Assembly: GCA_009823395.1 (NCBI GenBank)
Contig: CM020509.1
Location: 20,097,001 to 20,161,000, forward strand
Reading direction: 5' to 3'
DNA from: Thamnaconus septentrionalis
Taxonomy: Eukaryota > Chordata > Actinopteri > Tetraodontiformes > Monacanthidae
DNA length: 64,000 nt
Shown: positions 55,273 through 64,000 of the stretch, piece after piece
How the letters are laid out: each line of letters begins with the position of its first letter
Position numbering within the stretch: position 1 is the first letter of the stretch
Program-made: the position numbers and the translations under genes
Notes under the pieces: generated by a model
Seen by the model: only the letters and a program-made list of their open reading frames with translations
What the model was told of the DNA's origin: nothing
Database searches by the model: none

Positions 55273-55301
55273 GTGTGTGCGTGCGTGGGCGCACGTGCGC
55301 A

Positions 55302-55349
<48 letters not shown>

Positions 55350-55352
55350 GGA
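55273..55352. repeat. (GT)n and (GA)n microsatellites
   Basis: GTGTGCGTGCG-type and (GT)n to 55317, then (GA)n to about 55350. Confidence 0.93.
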
Positions 55353-55489
55353 GGTGGAGCCAACGTGTGACTGCTATTTAGTTTTGCCGCATCTTGTTTG
55401 TTGTTCTGCTGTGCCAGCCGATCTGGATCTGATTCACCTCTGCACTGAACTGAATCCCCGCAGGCCCTTTCTCAGCATGGCGGGATGAT

Positions 55490-55510
55490 CATATATATAC
55501 ATATATATAC

Positions 55511-55555
<45 letters not shown>
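55490..55555. repeat. (AT)n microsatellite
   Basis: AT run with three TATAC/TATG interruptions. Confidence 0.94.
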
Positions 55556-55557
<2 letters not shown>

Positions 55558-55720
55558 AGGGCTTTCAGTCGATAGCATTTTTTAATCGCGATTAATCGCA
55601 TAGTGTCCTGAGTTATTTTTTACCCTGTTGTATATGTATCTTTTGCTAGGTATTTATTGTGTTTCTTGTACTCTACAAAAAATTGGAGAAGACAATAATA
55701 ATTCCTTTCTGAAAATACTG
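55556..55720 (+). mobile_element. hAT terminus fragment
   Basis: TAGGGCTTTCAGTCGATAGC followed by TTTTTAATCGCGATTAATCGC is the same family of ends as at 36960 and 56634. The right extent is not resolved. Confidence 0.6.
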
Positions 55721-56095
55721 TATTCTATTTGACTATTTTACTTAATGGGCTGTAGTAGTTTAGACATATTTGCATAACAACACCACAGTTATTGTACAAA
55801 CACGGTAGTTTTCCGAAGATTGAAGACCGTTTTGTGTTACGCCAGCAGTCGAATCCTTTGGGGCAACCGAGACACGAACCATCGTGTCAACAGATCAGAG
55901 GAATGGCTGTATGTGTGTAAAATATAGGTGGCAAAAGTATCAACGGGGAGATATTTTTCCGCCTTGTTGCTGTATGATAGGATCCGTTAGTTCAAACAGG
56001 TGAAGAATTTTCCTCGGAATGATTTCGACTTCCGACGTCGTTCCTCCTGCACTTTGTTTTTGCTCACTGGCTGTAAGTGTTTGTGTTTCTGTCAG
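55721..56095. other. no gene seen
   Basis: AT-rich; may contain the body of the hAT relic starting at 55556. Confidence 0.35.
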
Positions 56096-56102
56096 TGTGT
56101 CA

Positions 56103-56134
<32 letters not shown>

Positions 56135-56232
56135 CCTGTCATCTTGGACAGATGCCCCCCAGGAGTTACGAAGGGGTTCACCACGCTCGAATGGAACTGA
56201 AGAAAGAAAGACAAGGCCGAGCAAAAGGTGAC

Positions 56233-56271
<39 letters not shown>
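56103..56271. repeat. inverted (GT)n ... (AC)n pair
   Basis: (GT)n at 56103-56127 is followed after about 103 bases by (AC)n at 56231-56271, the same arrangement as at 39453-39641. Confidence 0.93.
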
Positions 56272-56273
<2 letters not shown>

Positions 56274-56633
56274 TGCTTACAGTCTGGCTACTTTCATGTT
56301 TGAACCTCCCACAGTGATGTTCACTTTTCACCGACGATGTCAAACAAATCTGACGATCTGATTGCGACCGAATCCAACCCGACGTTTATTAACGATGTTT
56401 TTCTTTCTGAATGGACCTTCGGTGCGAAGAGACACTGAAGGCGTCTGACGATGAATCTGAAAGAGCAACTTTGAACCGTCGACGCCAGCTGTACGTCGAG
56501 GAAGACATCTGGGGCCAGATCCACAAAGCAATTGCCTGGGTTTTTACGCCAGAAGAATCTGTGCAAATAGCACCAAAAACAGTGCGTCCGAAATGAAAAT
56601 TGGCGGAAAATGCGCCGAGACGCTGTTCAAATT
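56272..56633. other. no gene seen; short codon-like frame
   Basis: The plus frame at 56411-56596 (61 aa, EESERATLNRR-like composition, rich in charged residues) has no known domain. GGGGCCAGATCCACAAAGC inside it resembles a repeat terminus. Confidence 0.3.
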
Positions 56634-56724
56634 AGGGCTGTCAAAGTTAACGTGTTAATAATGTGTTAACTCAAACTCCTTTTAACGCCACTTTTTTTTT
56701 TTTTTTTTTTTTACACGCGATTAA
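56634..56724 (+). mobile_element. hAT terminus fragment
   Basis: TAGGGCTGTCAAAGTTAACG and TTTTAACGCCAC, then a T-run and ACACGCGATTAACGC, are typical of this family's ends. It is cut by the inverted PIF-like copy at 56725. Confidence 0.65.
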
Positions 56725-56930
56725 CGCCTGGTGCACACCGGGGGGGCGCCCTCACTCCAGACTTGAAGGAGCGCGCACTCAAATAAACACAAGGAAATTA
56801 GGTTAATTTTCAAAATAAAATTCCACGATTGACAAATGCGATCATATTTGTGTACGTTATATTTGTCAGTATCTAGTATCAGAGATGAAACAAACATACA
56901 AAACACACACACACACAGTTTAAGTCCATC
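56725..56930 (-). repeat. dispersed TIR-type repeat, copy 3 (inverted, partial)
   Basis: The reverse strand shares CTGACAAATATAAC, ATTTGTCAAT, TTTTATTTTGAAAATTAACC and a GGTGTGCACCAGGCG end with copies 1 and 2. About 200 bp are present. Confidence 0.6.
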
Positions 56931-56989
56931 ATTGTTTTGGAATGTTCCAATTAAAAATGAAAATAGATTACTTCCACAAAGGAATTAGA

Positions 56990-57445
56990 GTTTCAAAAAC
57001 AAACGAAAAAGAAAAAGAAACAGCGACATCAAGTGGTTACATTTTGAAATACAGTGCTCTTTCGATCTCGCTCTCCCTCTCCTGAGTGAACTACAGTGGC
57101 CTGCACACCCAAACCTGGATACCTCATCCACCTTCTTTGTTGGTTTATTTGAAGATGCAAACACCTAAGTACGAAACACGCTGTCAAGCAAGCTGGATTG
57201 ACCCCACCAGGCTTCCTTAGAAATATGGCGGTGCGAGATGGCAGCTAACTGGGAGCTAAACCCTTATTGATCCATAGATGTTCTTATATGTATATGAGAA
57301 TCACCTAAAGGTAGGCAAATGAAATTATTTTCTTTTGGTACTGTGATGACACATTATTATTAACGCATTTTCGGGCAGTATATTAACTTTTTACCGAATA
57401 TTAAAATCATAAATCAAGCCAAATATTACACACTGGACCTTTGAG
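56990..57445. mobile_element. probable MITE, ACACACTGGACCTTT end
   Basis: The right end TATTACACACTGGACCTTTGA (57425-57445), GCGACATCAAGTGG near 57025 and AGGTAGGCAAATGAAAT near 57311 are recurrent phrases of a widespread fish miniature transposon. The left terminus is not evident. Recognised from phrase memory, so uncertain. Confidence 0.45.
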
Positions 57446-57460
57446 TCTATGTTCAGAAGA

Positions 57461-57461
57461 C

Positions 57462-57489
<28 letters not shown>
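57461..57489. repeat. (AC)n microsatellite
   Basis: About 14 AC units. Confidence 0.94.
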
Positions 57490-57493
<4 letters not shown>

Positions 57494-58229
57494 ATAACAT
57501 TAATCCTGCAGAATCCATTTACCCTCATTATTAGTGAAGAAATGTGTCTAAAAACAATTTGGAAACTCGTTTATCACAGTTATACACTATCATTTTTTTT
57601 CTCTCCCTGGTGCTCCACAGACTGCTCGACTGCAGAGATCTGCTGAGTCATCGGCACTCATCTCTAATCCATCCACAGTGAGGTCACATGATTTGGGATG
57701 AGGGGGCCTGACCTTTGACCCTCCCCCCCACCAGCTACAAATCACCCGGCTTGTTCGCCGTGTTTTACCGCCGTTGTTACGACTCAGGAGACAGACGGAG
57801 GCGCTTAGAAATATGGAGATGTTCACCTTCAGATGTTCTCGACTCGACTCGCTGTTCGGCCAACTGGCCGGCTGTCACTGCGACCGCCATGCTGCTAATT
57901 CGCCGCCGCCACCGCCGCCGTCTGCTCTTTCCCCAGCTGTTGGTGCTCATCAGCATGAGCTGCGCAGCAGCAATGGCTGCAAGACGTGTGTGTGTGTGTG
58001 TGTTTGGCACCTTGCTTCTTACTCCATCAGATCGATCCATGCTGACGCAGGACTTCCTCTTAACCACATCAGAGAGTTGCTTCTTCTTAAGCAGGAGCTA
58101 GCACGGCCAATGCTAATAAGCTATTATGTCATTATTTTGCTAGCCAGTTTTTATATTCCCGTGTCTGCCGACTGTGTTGACGCAGCTTTTTTTTTTTTTT
58201 TAATAGTGTTTTTGTTTATTTCATCTGGA
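57490..58229. other. no gene seen
   Basis: Contains CCGCCGCCACCGCCGCCG near 57902 and a GT tract at 57985-58003. Frames at 57715-58235 come from these repeats. Confidence 0.4.
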
Positions 58230-58237
58230 CACTAGAA

Positions 58238-58381
58238 CAGGGGTGGGCAATTATTTTTTGCAACGGGCCACATGAAATGAAATCGTGTCGGCGGGGGGGC
58301 GGTTGATTTATGTCACGCGGGCCGGACAGGGACACGCAGCAGGCTGGATGTGGCCCGCGGGCCGTACTTTGCCCAGGTCTG
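58238..58381. mobile_element. hAT MITE, 144 bp, perfect 8-bp target duplication
   Basis: Starts CAGGGGTGGGCAATTATTTT and ends GTACTTTGCCCAGGTCTG, whose reverse complement begins CAGACCTGGGCAAA. It is flanked on both sides by CACTAGAA (58230-58237 and 58382-58389), an identical 8-bp duplication as made by hAT transposases. GGGCCAC/GTGGCCC segments inside suggest a folded structure. It is too short to encode anything, so it depends on a transposase made elsewhere. Confidence 0.9.
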
Positions 58382-58389
58382 CACTAGAA

Positions 58390-58794
58390 TGTTGCTAGCT
58401 TGCTAGTTTTTGTTTTGTTTGGTCAACTGGTCTATTCACACAGTTAATGTCAAATGTTCTGATGCTTCTGGAATTTTTTTTTTTTTTTGCCAAACGTCTC
58501 GAACCAAAACAACGGACAATTTATTGTCGGGCCACATTTTAATAATGTAGCTAACTGTTAGCTAGCGTGATGCAACACGTAGCTCTCCTTTGCATCCCCG
58601 AGATGATTATCGTCACATGTTGCTTCAGTCGTCGTTTCTCTCTCTCTGCCACTCTTGCGTTGAGCGTCACTGCTCGGCGCCGCCACTGTGGTGGCTTCGC
58701 GGGCGTTCAGGAAGAAATCCAATTAAAAGTTGCCGCGGACGACTCGGTCTCCGTCAGAGCGCCTCCTGCTGTGCAGCTCCCATCTGCTGTTTGC
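58390..58794. other. no gene seen
   Basis: Mixed DNA with a T-run near 58478. Confidence 0.4.
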
Positions 58795-58925
58795 TCAAAA
58801 CCTAATTAGGACCTTTAGTTAAACATGGGATGTATTAATTATGCGCAACGCCAAAACGTTCCCCCGTCATCTGTCATCCAAAACATATCTGATTAGGTGA
58901 CGTTAATTACTGACATCTTAGATTT
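58795..58925. promoter_or_regulatory. candidate conserved non-coding block
   Basis: The palindrome CCTAATTAGG (58801-58810), TGTATTAATTATGCGC (58831-58846), CTGATTAGG (58890-58898) and GTTAATTAC (58902-58910) occur within 110 bases. Homeodomain words are dense; no repeat or coding explanation. Confidence 0.36.
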
Positions 58926-59215
58926 TTTATATATATTTTATCTTATTTCAAACTTTTCCAACTCTGATGATATTTAATCAACTGAAAATACGGAAAGTTT
59001 GTGTGGTTGCTTCAAATCTTGTTTGCGTAACTTTAAGGTGGTATCGCGAACAAAGCTAAGGGCCTTCACAGCTAAAACAAACTGAGAGGTATGTGGTAAC
59101 TGGTGATTCTGTACTGCCCCCTACAGTTCTGGAGGACTTTACTATTTTTATTACTTAGAAGATTAATTATGTTGTTGTTGTTTCCTTAGTTGTGTGCAAG
59201 CAAGAAGAGACAAGA
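58926..59215. other. no gene seen
   Basis: AT-rich with no clear elements. Confidence 0.4.
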
Positions 59216-59374
59216 GTGTGTGTGTGTGTGTGTGTGTGTGTTGAACACACACTGTAACATCAGCTATTTCTGAGAGCCTAATATTTTCCGCCACAGTCAA
59301 CTGTTGCCTCCGAGGCACAACAGGAAGCTCCTGTTGGAGTCACCGCCCCTCCCACACACACACACACACACACT
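59216..59374. repeat. (GT)n at 59216-59241 and (CA)n at 59354-59374
   Basis: Again a GT tract followed by a CA tract, about 110 bases apart, as in the two inverted pairs above but with shorter arms. Another GT tract sits at 59639-59654. Confidence 0.93.
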
Positions 59375-60285
59375 GAGTGGTCAGCGCTTCCTGCAGTGAA
59401 ACTAAAATCCAAACCGTCTCCATCTGCATTCAGAATTAAAACCTTCCAGCGTGAAGTGAAACTATCAGGAGAGTCGATCGGCCGAGTGCGACTCTTCTGA
59501 GTCGTCTGAGTCGTCCGACTGTCTTTCTGGATTCTGGCTGAGTAAACAGTCCGACCCGACCCGACCTGACACATCGTCTCCACAAGCCGCCCTGAAATTA
59601 ATTACCTGCCCTGAATTATTCATCAGACAAACAGCCCAGTGTGTGTGTGTGTGTAGGTGTGCTTGTGTGTGTTTGGCGCCTTGCTTCTTACTCCATGTTT
59701 AACTTAACGATTGTGCGGCGATCTGATTCGCTAAAGATGCAAATGCTAGTGTTTTTTTAAGCCCTGATAATCAAGCAAACATGTTTTAAAAATGTTTCCT
59801 TGGTGACTTAACGACAAAGAAACATTTGAGACGTCTTGTGTTGGAAAGTTTAAAACTTAAGAAACGTCAAATTAATCAAAGCTGTTGCTGGTGTGAAGGT
59901 GCAAACCGACCGGTCACATGACAGGAAGTAAACTTAAACTTGAGCGAAGGAGATCAGCCGGGAGCGACGGGTTCGAGCTGCATGATCGCTGCACGTTTTG
60001 CTCCATGTGAGATGTGCCGCGGCCCTCCGATGACCTCTGACCCACCGGGTCACGCAGGAGAGGACGGGGCGGACGGGCTGAGTCACCGTGACTCACGCGT
60101 GACGACAATGACGAATCGTGACACACGTGTCGCACGTGAAAAGTGTCGGGACGGACGGACGAGGAAGGAGCTGCGTCTTTATTTTTTCCCTTCTGAGAAG
60201 TTTTTTTTACGCCCAAAGGCGTCAAACGACGGATGCTTTGCTGCATGCTCACAACAACAACAACACCAGCTAGCAAATAGTTCGG
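59375..60285. other. no gene seen; TAATTAC at 59598
   Basis: GAAATTAATTACCTGCCC and CTGAATTATTCATC (59592-59625) form a small AT motif patch. (CAA)n occurs near 60251. Confidence 0.35.
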
Positions 60286-60590
60286 CAGTGGAGATGCACC
60301 TGAATACCAGTATCAGATATCGATACTGATACCGCAGTTGAGTACTGCTCGCATTCGTAAAATACATGCCGATAACGCGACACTTGTACCAGTTGTATAT
60401 GTTTATGGCAATTTTGTTAAGTCAGTGTTTGGACTGCAGTGAAACTGACTCCCACTTTAAAAAATCAAAGCAATTCTATAATGTGTAATGGCCTTATTAA
60501 GTACTTGGTATTGGTATTGGTGAGTATTGAAAAGAAAGTACTCGTTCTCTACTTGTTGCATAAAAAGTAATGTAGGGGCATCCTACATTA
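60286..60590. mobile_element. hAT-like fragment with TATCGATAC core
   Basis: CAGTGGAGATGCACCTGAAT, ACCAGTATCAGATATCGATA and GGTATTGGTATTGGTGAG followed by AGGGGCATCC resemble non-autonomous hAT copies of the AGATGCACC type. The right boundary is uncertain and no duplication was resolved. Confidence 0.45.
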
Positions 60591-61155
60591 CTTTACACAA
60601 AGCAGCCATGTGACATTTGGATGCAAAACAAGCAAATTTCCTTCGAGCCCTACTGACTGAGGCGTTAATTTCTGTCATTTAATCCGCTCATTAAACAACA
60701 TTCATTGCCTGAATGTCTCAGACAACGTCACCCTGTTATTTTATGCATTGTTAGTTATCATTAGCTACTTAGCAAGCTAGTTAGCTAGCTAGCTGCGATG
60801 CTAAGTCTCTGAAATGCTATTTTAGTTTGGGCAGCTCGAGTGATGGCCCACCCCGACGTTATTTTCAGAGACATTACTGTGTCCTGCACCTCAGGTCTCC
60901 GCGGCGCCCCCTACAGGTTCTCCACGGTCACTTTCACCGCCTGCTCTCGTATCTGCAGCTGTGCAATGAGACATTAGCAGCAGAAATCTCCAGACTCGGC
61001 CGGAGATGAAAACCAGTCAGCAAAACTTTAATTGACCGTGTCATTAGCAGAGGCTCCGCAACCTTCCCTCCTGCCCCACCGCCACCGCCGCCACCGCCTC
61101 CCTGCACCCCCTCTCCCTTCCACCCACCTGCAGGTTTCAACTTGGACAGGTTTCA
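60591..61155. other. no gene seen
   Basis: Contains TAGCTAGC-rich DNA near 60773-60795 and a CCGCCACCGCC patch near 61082. Confidence 0.4.
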
Positions 61156-61157
61156 AC

Positions 61158-62670
61158 TAGTGCTAGTGATGCACGATATGAAAACTTTCAACCGACACCG
61201 ATAACCGACAATTTCCTGCTTTTCACGGCCGATACCGATAACGGATAAGTTCACATTTATATATTTAATACAATCTCCGTTTAATCTGGAAGTTTGTGCA
61301 GGATGCAGTGATGGAAAACGATATTTTAGTTACTCTGGTTACTATAACAGCAAACAAAAGTTTGTTGCTGTTGAAATCTTTATTTTTTCATGTCATCACA
61401 GAAATATAGCAAAGCAAAATACTCAATTTTAACAAAGAAGTGCTACTCTTGAATTGTTGAACAGAACAATGGCTTATCTGTAAAGGTATTTGTGGAGGTA
61501 AGTCACGTATTTTTCAAATACCAAATTTTATGCATTGACATATGTCGACCTCAAATACAAAAATGATCAACAAAAGTTGTTTTAAATAAAACAAACAAAG
61601 TGCATCCTGAAACACAAAGTGAATTTACGACCAAAGGTTTACAGAATTAAGAATGAATGCTTTGACTGCATCAAGCATGGTAGAAAATTTCATTTAGTTC
61701 AAAATTAGCTTAAATGATTTAATATAGAGTGCAGGGACATCCGGGAATAAGCGGCAGCTTGGAGGAGTGTAACGTGGCTCCAAAATGTGCTATTAACTTA
61801 CGAAAACCCCACCAGCCTTTTTCAATGACAGAAAAAGGATGATCGTCGAGCTGCTATAAATTCCATCACTTTGTCATTAATGGCTTTGGCTTATTCACTG
61901 TCTCACTCCGCATTGGATTTCACTGTGAAATCCAGTACAGTACAACAATGAAATCACAATTTTTGGATAAACTTTATTTTGAAATGCTACAACAGAATTT
62001 TCTGAAAATTACTGTGAAGCATCCTGGGGTGGTACTGCAGGTTGTACTACCAACCTGCAGTAGAATCATGGAGTGACAATTACAAATGTTTCAGAAATGT
62101 TAATCAGTTAGCCAGTACGGAGACGTGCGAAGCAGTTAGCAGCTACCGTAGCAGTTACCATAATACCTGGTGTACACAGAGCAAGCAGAAATCGAGTGTC
62201 TGCTGGCTCGGCCGCTTTTGTCAAACCGTTGGTTGGCTTGACCGCAGTCTCTTGAAAAGGTATTACAGTGCTCAAACGTCTGCTGAATGGGAACATCGAC
62301 CATCCATGTTTTTGTTTTAGCTTTAGCGCCGTTAGCGGCTAAGGTGGCTGCCTCATATTCTATCCATACCGCTTCGCCGCGATGACGAATTTTCAGGTGG
62401 GCTATAAGATTCGCTGTGTTGAAACTTGACATCTTCTGCGTTATTAGTCAGGCAATGATGGGGCCAGGCTTGGGTCCTGCTAATAAGGTGCAATAGATGA
62501 TGATGATCATGGTTTTGGGGCTACTCAGCCTGCAAACGTTTTTTGTTTCATTAATTCACATTTCATCAATGTATCAGATCTTTTTATCGGAAAAATGTAC
62601 GTATCGGACCCTCATTTTCCCCAAAATCGGACGATTTTTTTATTGGTCCGATAAATATCCTGCATCCCTC
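61158..62670 (-). mobile_element. hAT transposon relic, 1.5 kb, minus strand
   Basis: Left end TAGTGATGCACGATATG (61164-61180) and reverse-complemented right end GAGGGATGCAGGATATT (62654-62670) form the TIRs. The 8-bp flanks GTTTCAAC and ATTTCAAC agree at 7 of 8 bases, fitting a hAT duplication. Minus strand 62136-62432 encodes FNTANLIAHLKIRHRGE, the end of a BED zinc finger, then IQQTFEHCNTFSRDCG, the linker of hAT transposases. The catalytic domain is gone; the interior 61300-62040 is non-coding. Confidence 0.8.
62136..62432 (-). pseudogene. hAT transposase N-terminal fragment
   Basis: About 98 codons from a methionine at 62432 cover the C-terminal half of a BED-type zinc finger (NLIAHLKIRH, with the two histidines) and the following linker. 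No cysteines of the finger precede it in frame, and the frame ends before any RNase-H-like catalytic domain, so the protein is not functional. It sits inside the 1.5-kb element, in the orientation expected from the right TIR. Confidence 0.7.
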
Positions 62671-62679
62671 ATTTCAACC

Positions 62680-64000
62680 CATCGTATTTCTCATTTGACA
62701 AACCTCGAGCCACGTCCACTTCCTGTTTGATTCTCCTGCTTCTCTCTTTCCGTCTCGTCGCTCCTTTCATCATCGTTGCAGTCGTTTTCCTCTTACCACT
62801 CGTTTCTCGCCGCCGTCTCCACTTCCTGTTCTTTGTCTCCTTCCCCAACCCCCTCCCTCCTCCATTCTCTTGCACACCCTCTGCATCATTCTGCTCTTTC
62901 CTTTCATCCCTGTCTTTTATTTTCCTCCCGTTTTATTTCCTCCTTTGTGGTTTTTTCCCCCTCCTTCCCTCAGTCCGTCGCCCTGTGGATCCTCACCCCC
63001 CCCCCACCCCACTGCTGCCACTGCCGTCACCACCGCCGCCACTCCTCCTCCCGGCTGATGCGATGCCCTGTTATTTCCCCTGGGGGCAGCGGCTCACCTG
63101 AGCTGCATTCAGAGCAGGTGGGAGGAGCCGTAAAACGGGTGCGAAGCTGCTGAAGAGTGCGCCCTCCCTTCCTCCCCCTCCGCCTCCTCCTCCTCCTCCT
63201 CCTCCTCCTCCGCGACCGCGTCGCCTCCTTCCCATTATGTTGTTTTTCTGCCTTTTTGGTCGTTGCCATTTTTCACGGCTCGATGTGGAAATATTCAGCG
63301 GCAAAATAAGTCATTACTGCCAGAATGAAACAGATTTCCTCCGAGAGGGGGGGGGCTGGGGGATCACCAAAGAGCTCGGCACATCAGCAGGGTCGTGACT
63401 CAGCGGCTCTGCGGACTCACACTGGAGGGAGTTTTTTTTGTGTGTTTTATGAGTTTAAAGGAGAAAAAAAAAAAGAAAAGAAAAATTAACTTGAGGAGAA
63501 GCCGCTGCAAAGCTGGGGGAGTGTGGGAGGGGCGTTAGCATGCTAGCTAACATTAGCTCTCTGCTAGCGAGCAAGCTAAACGGAGGGATGTTTCCGCCTG
63601 AAAGTAAGGTGGTGGGTTAAGTGGCATTAAAAGAGCGGAAGAAGGAGGGTCTTTGACTATTTTGTTTGTTTCCCATCATCCCCCCCCCACCCTCCTACCT
63701 CAGTCTGTCTGTGGCAAGGAGGGAGGAGGTGAGGAGTGGAAAGTGGAGCAGAGGAAGGAGATATATCATCCTGCAGCTTCTGAGTCTTTTGGATTTGCTC
63801 GTTGCTCGGCGGCGGCGGTAGCATTGTGATAAATCGCCCCCTCCCCCTCCTCCCCCTCCCCCCCTGCCTTTCGCCCCATCTACTTCCTCCTCCTCCTTCT
63901 TCCAACCTCGACGACGACGGTCAGGAAGAGAAATAGAACCCCCAAAAATAAGAAATTAAAGTCATAAAACAGAGGAAAGAAGCGGCACTTTGTCTCCCGG
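62680..64000. other. no gene seen; pyrimidine-rich to CCT-rich
   Basis: Long CT-rich stretch at 62730-63200, a (CCT)n run at 63181-63212 and C/G-runs near 63000 and 63350. Frames are Arg/Gly- or Pro/Ser-rich by-products. GCTAGCTAACATTAGC words near 63540 and a CTCGGCGGCGGCGG run near 63810 were noted. The window ends without a recognisable gene. Confidence 0.4.

Noticed and set aside
56411..56596. Small charged protein of 61 codons
   Set aside because: No start context or homology, and it overlaps a repeat-like phrase.

Overview
The window reads as intergenic or deep-intronic DNA of a bony fish (teleost). The evidence is the repeat content: L2/Maui-type and Tx1-type LINE relics, a further teleost-type LINE reverse-transcriptase tail, several hAT and PIF/Harbinger-like elements, a solo LTR, a broken fish-type NLR leucine-rich-repeat exon, and a very high density of (GT)n, (CT)n and (CTAT)n microsatellites. 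I found no host protein-coding gene, tRNA or rRNA that I can defend. Most open frames are short, and nearly all the longer ones are low-complexity translations of simple repeats.

Layout. 0-4 kb: an L2 3' scrap, AT-rich DNA and a solo LTR at 2418-3125 with a 5-bp target duplication. 4.2-7.6 kb: a 5'-truncated, frameshifted Tx1-type LINE on the minus strand. 8.1-8.7 kb: a hAT terminus with a degraded transposase start, abutting an NLR LRR fragment. 10.8-11.6 kb: a long CCT-rich minisatellite. 12.6-13.2 kb: a second LINE relic (minus). 13.5-19.3 kb: TIR elements and microsatellites. 19.3-31 kb: mostly unique-looking DNA with small blocks rich in homeodomain-type TAATTA motifs, an inverted LTR-like repeat at 22.7-23.1 kb, and LINE 3' tails. 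31-47 kb: three degenerate minisatellites, four dispersed repeat families and more candidate regulatory blocks. 47-53.3 kb: a 345-bp hAT element and an L2 LINE whose catalytic YADD segment is deleted. 53.3-64 kb: hAT and PIF-like pieces, a 144-bp hAT element with a perfect 8-bp duplication, a 1.5-kb hAT relic, and pyrimidine-rich DNA at the end.

No set of genes here works together. The most interesting possibility is that the evenly scattered, AT-motif-rich, repeat-free blocks are conserved non-coding elements of a neighbouring developmental gene. This is inference from composition and needs an alignment to other fish. The repeat structures with target-site duplications are read directly from the sequence.
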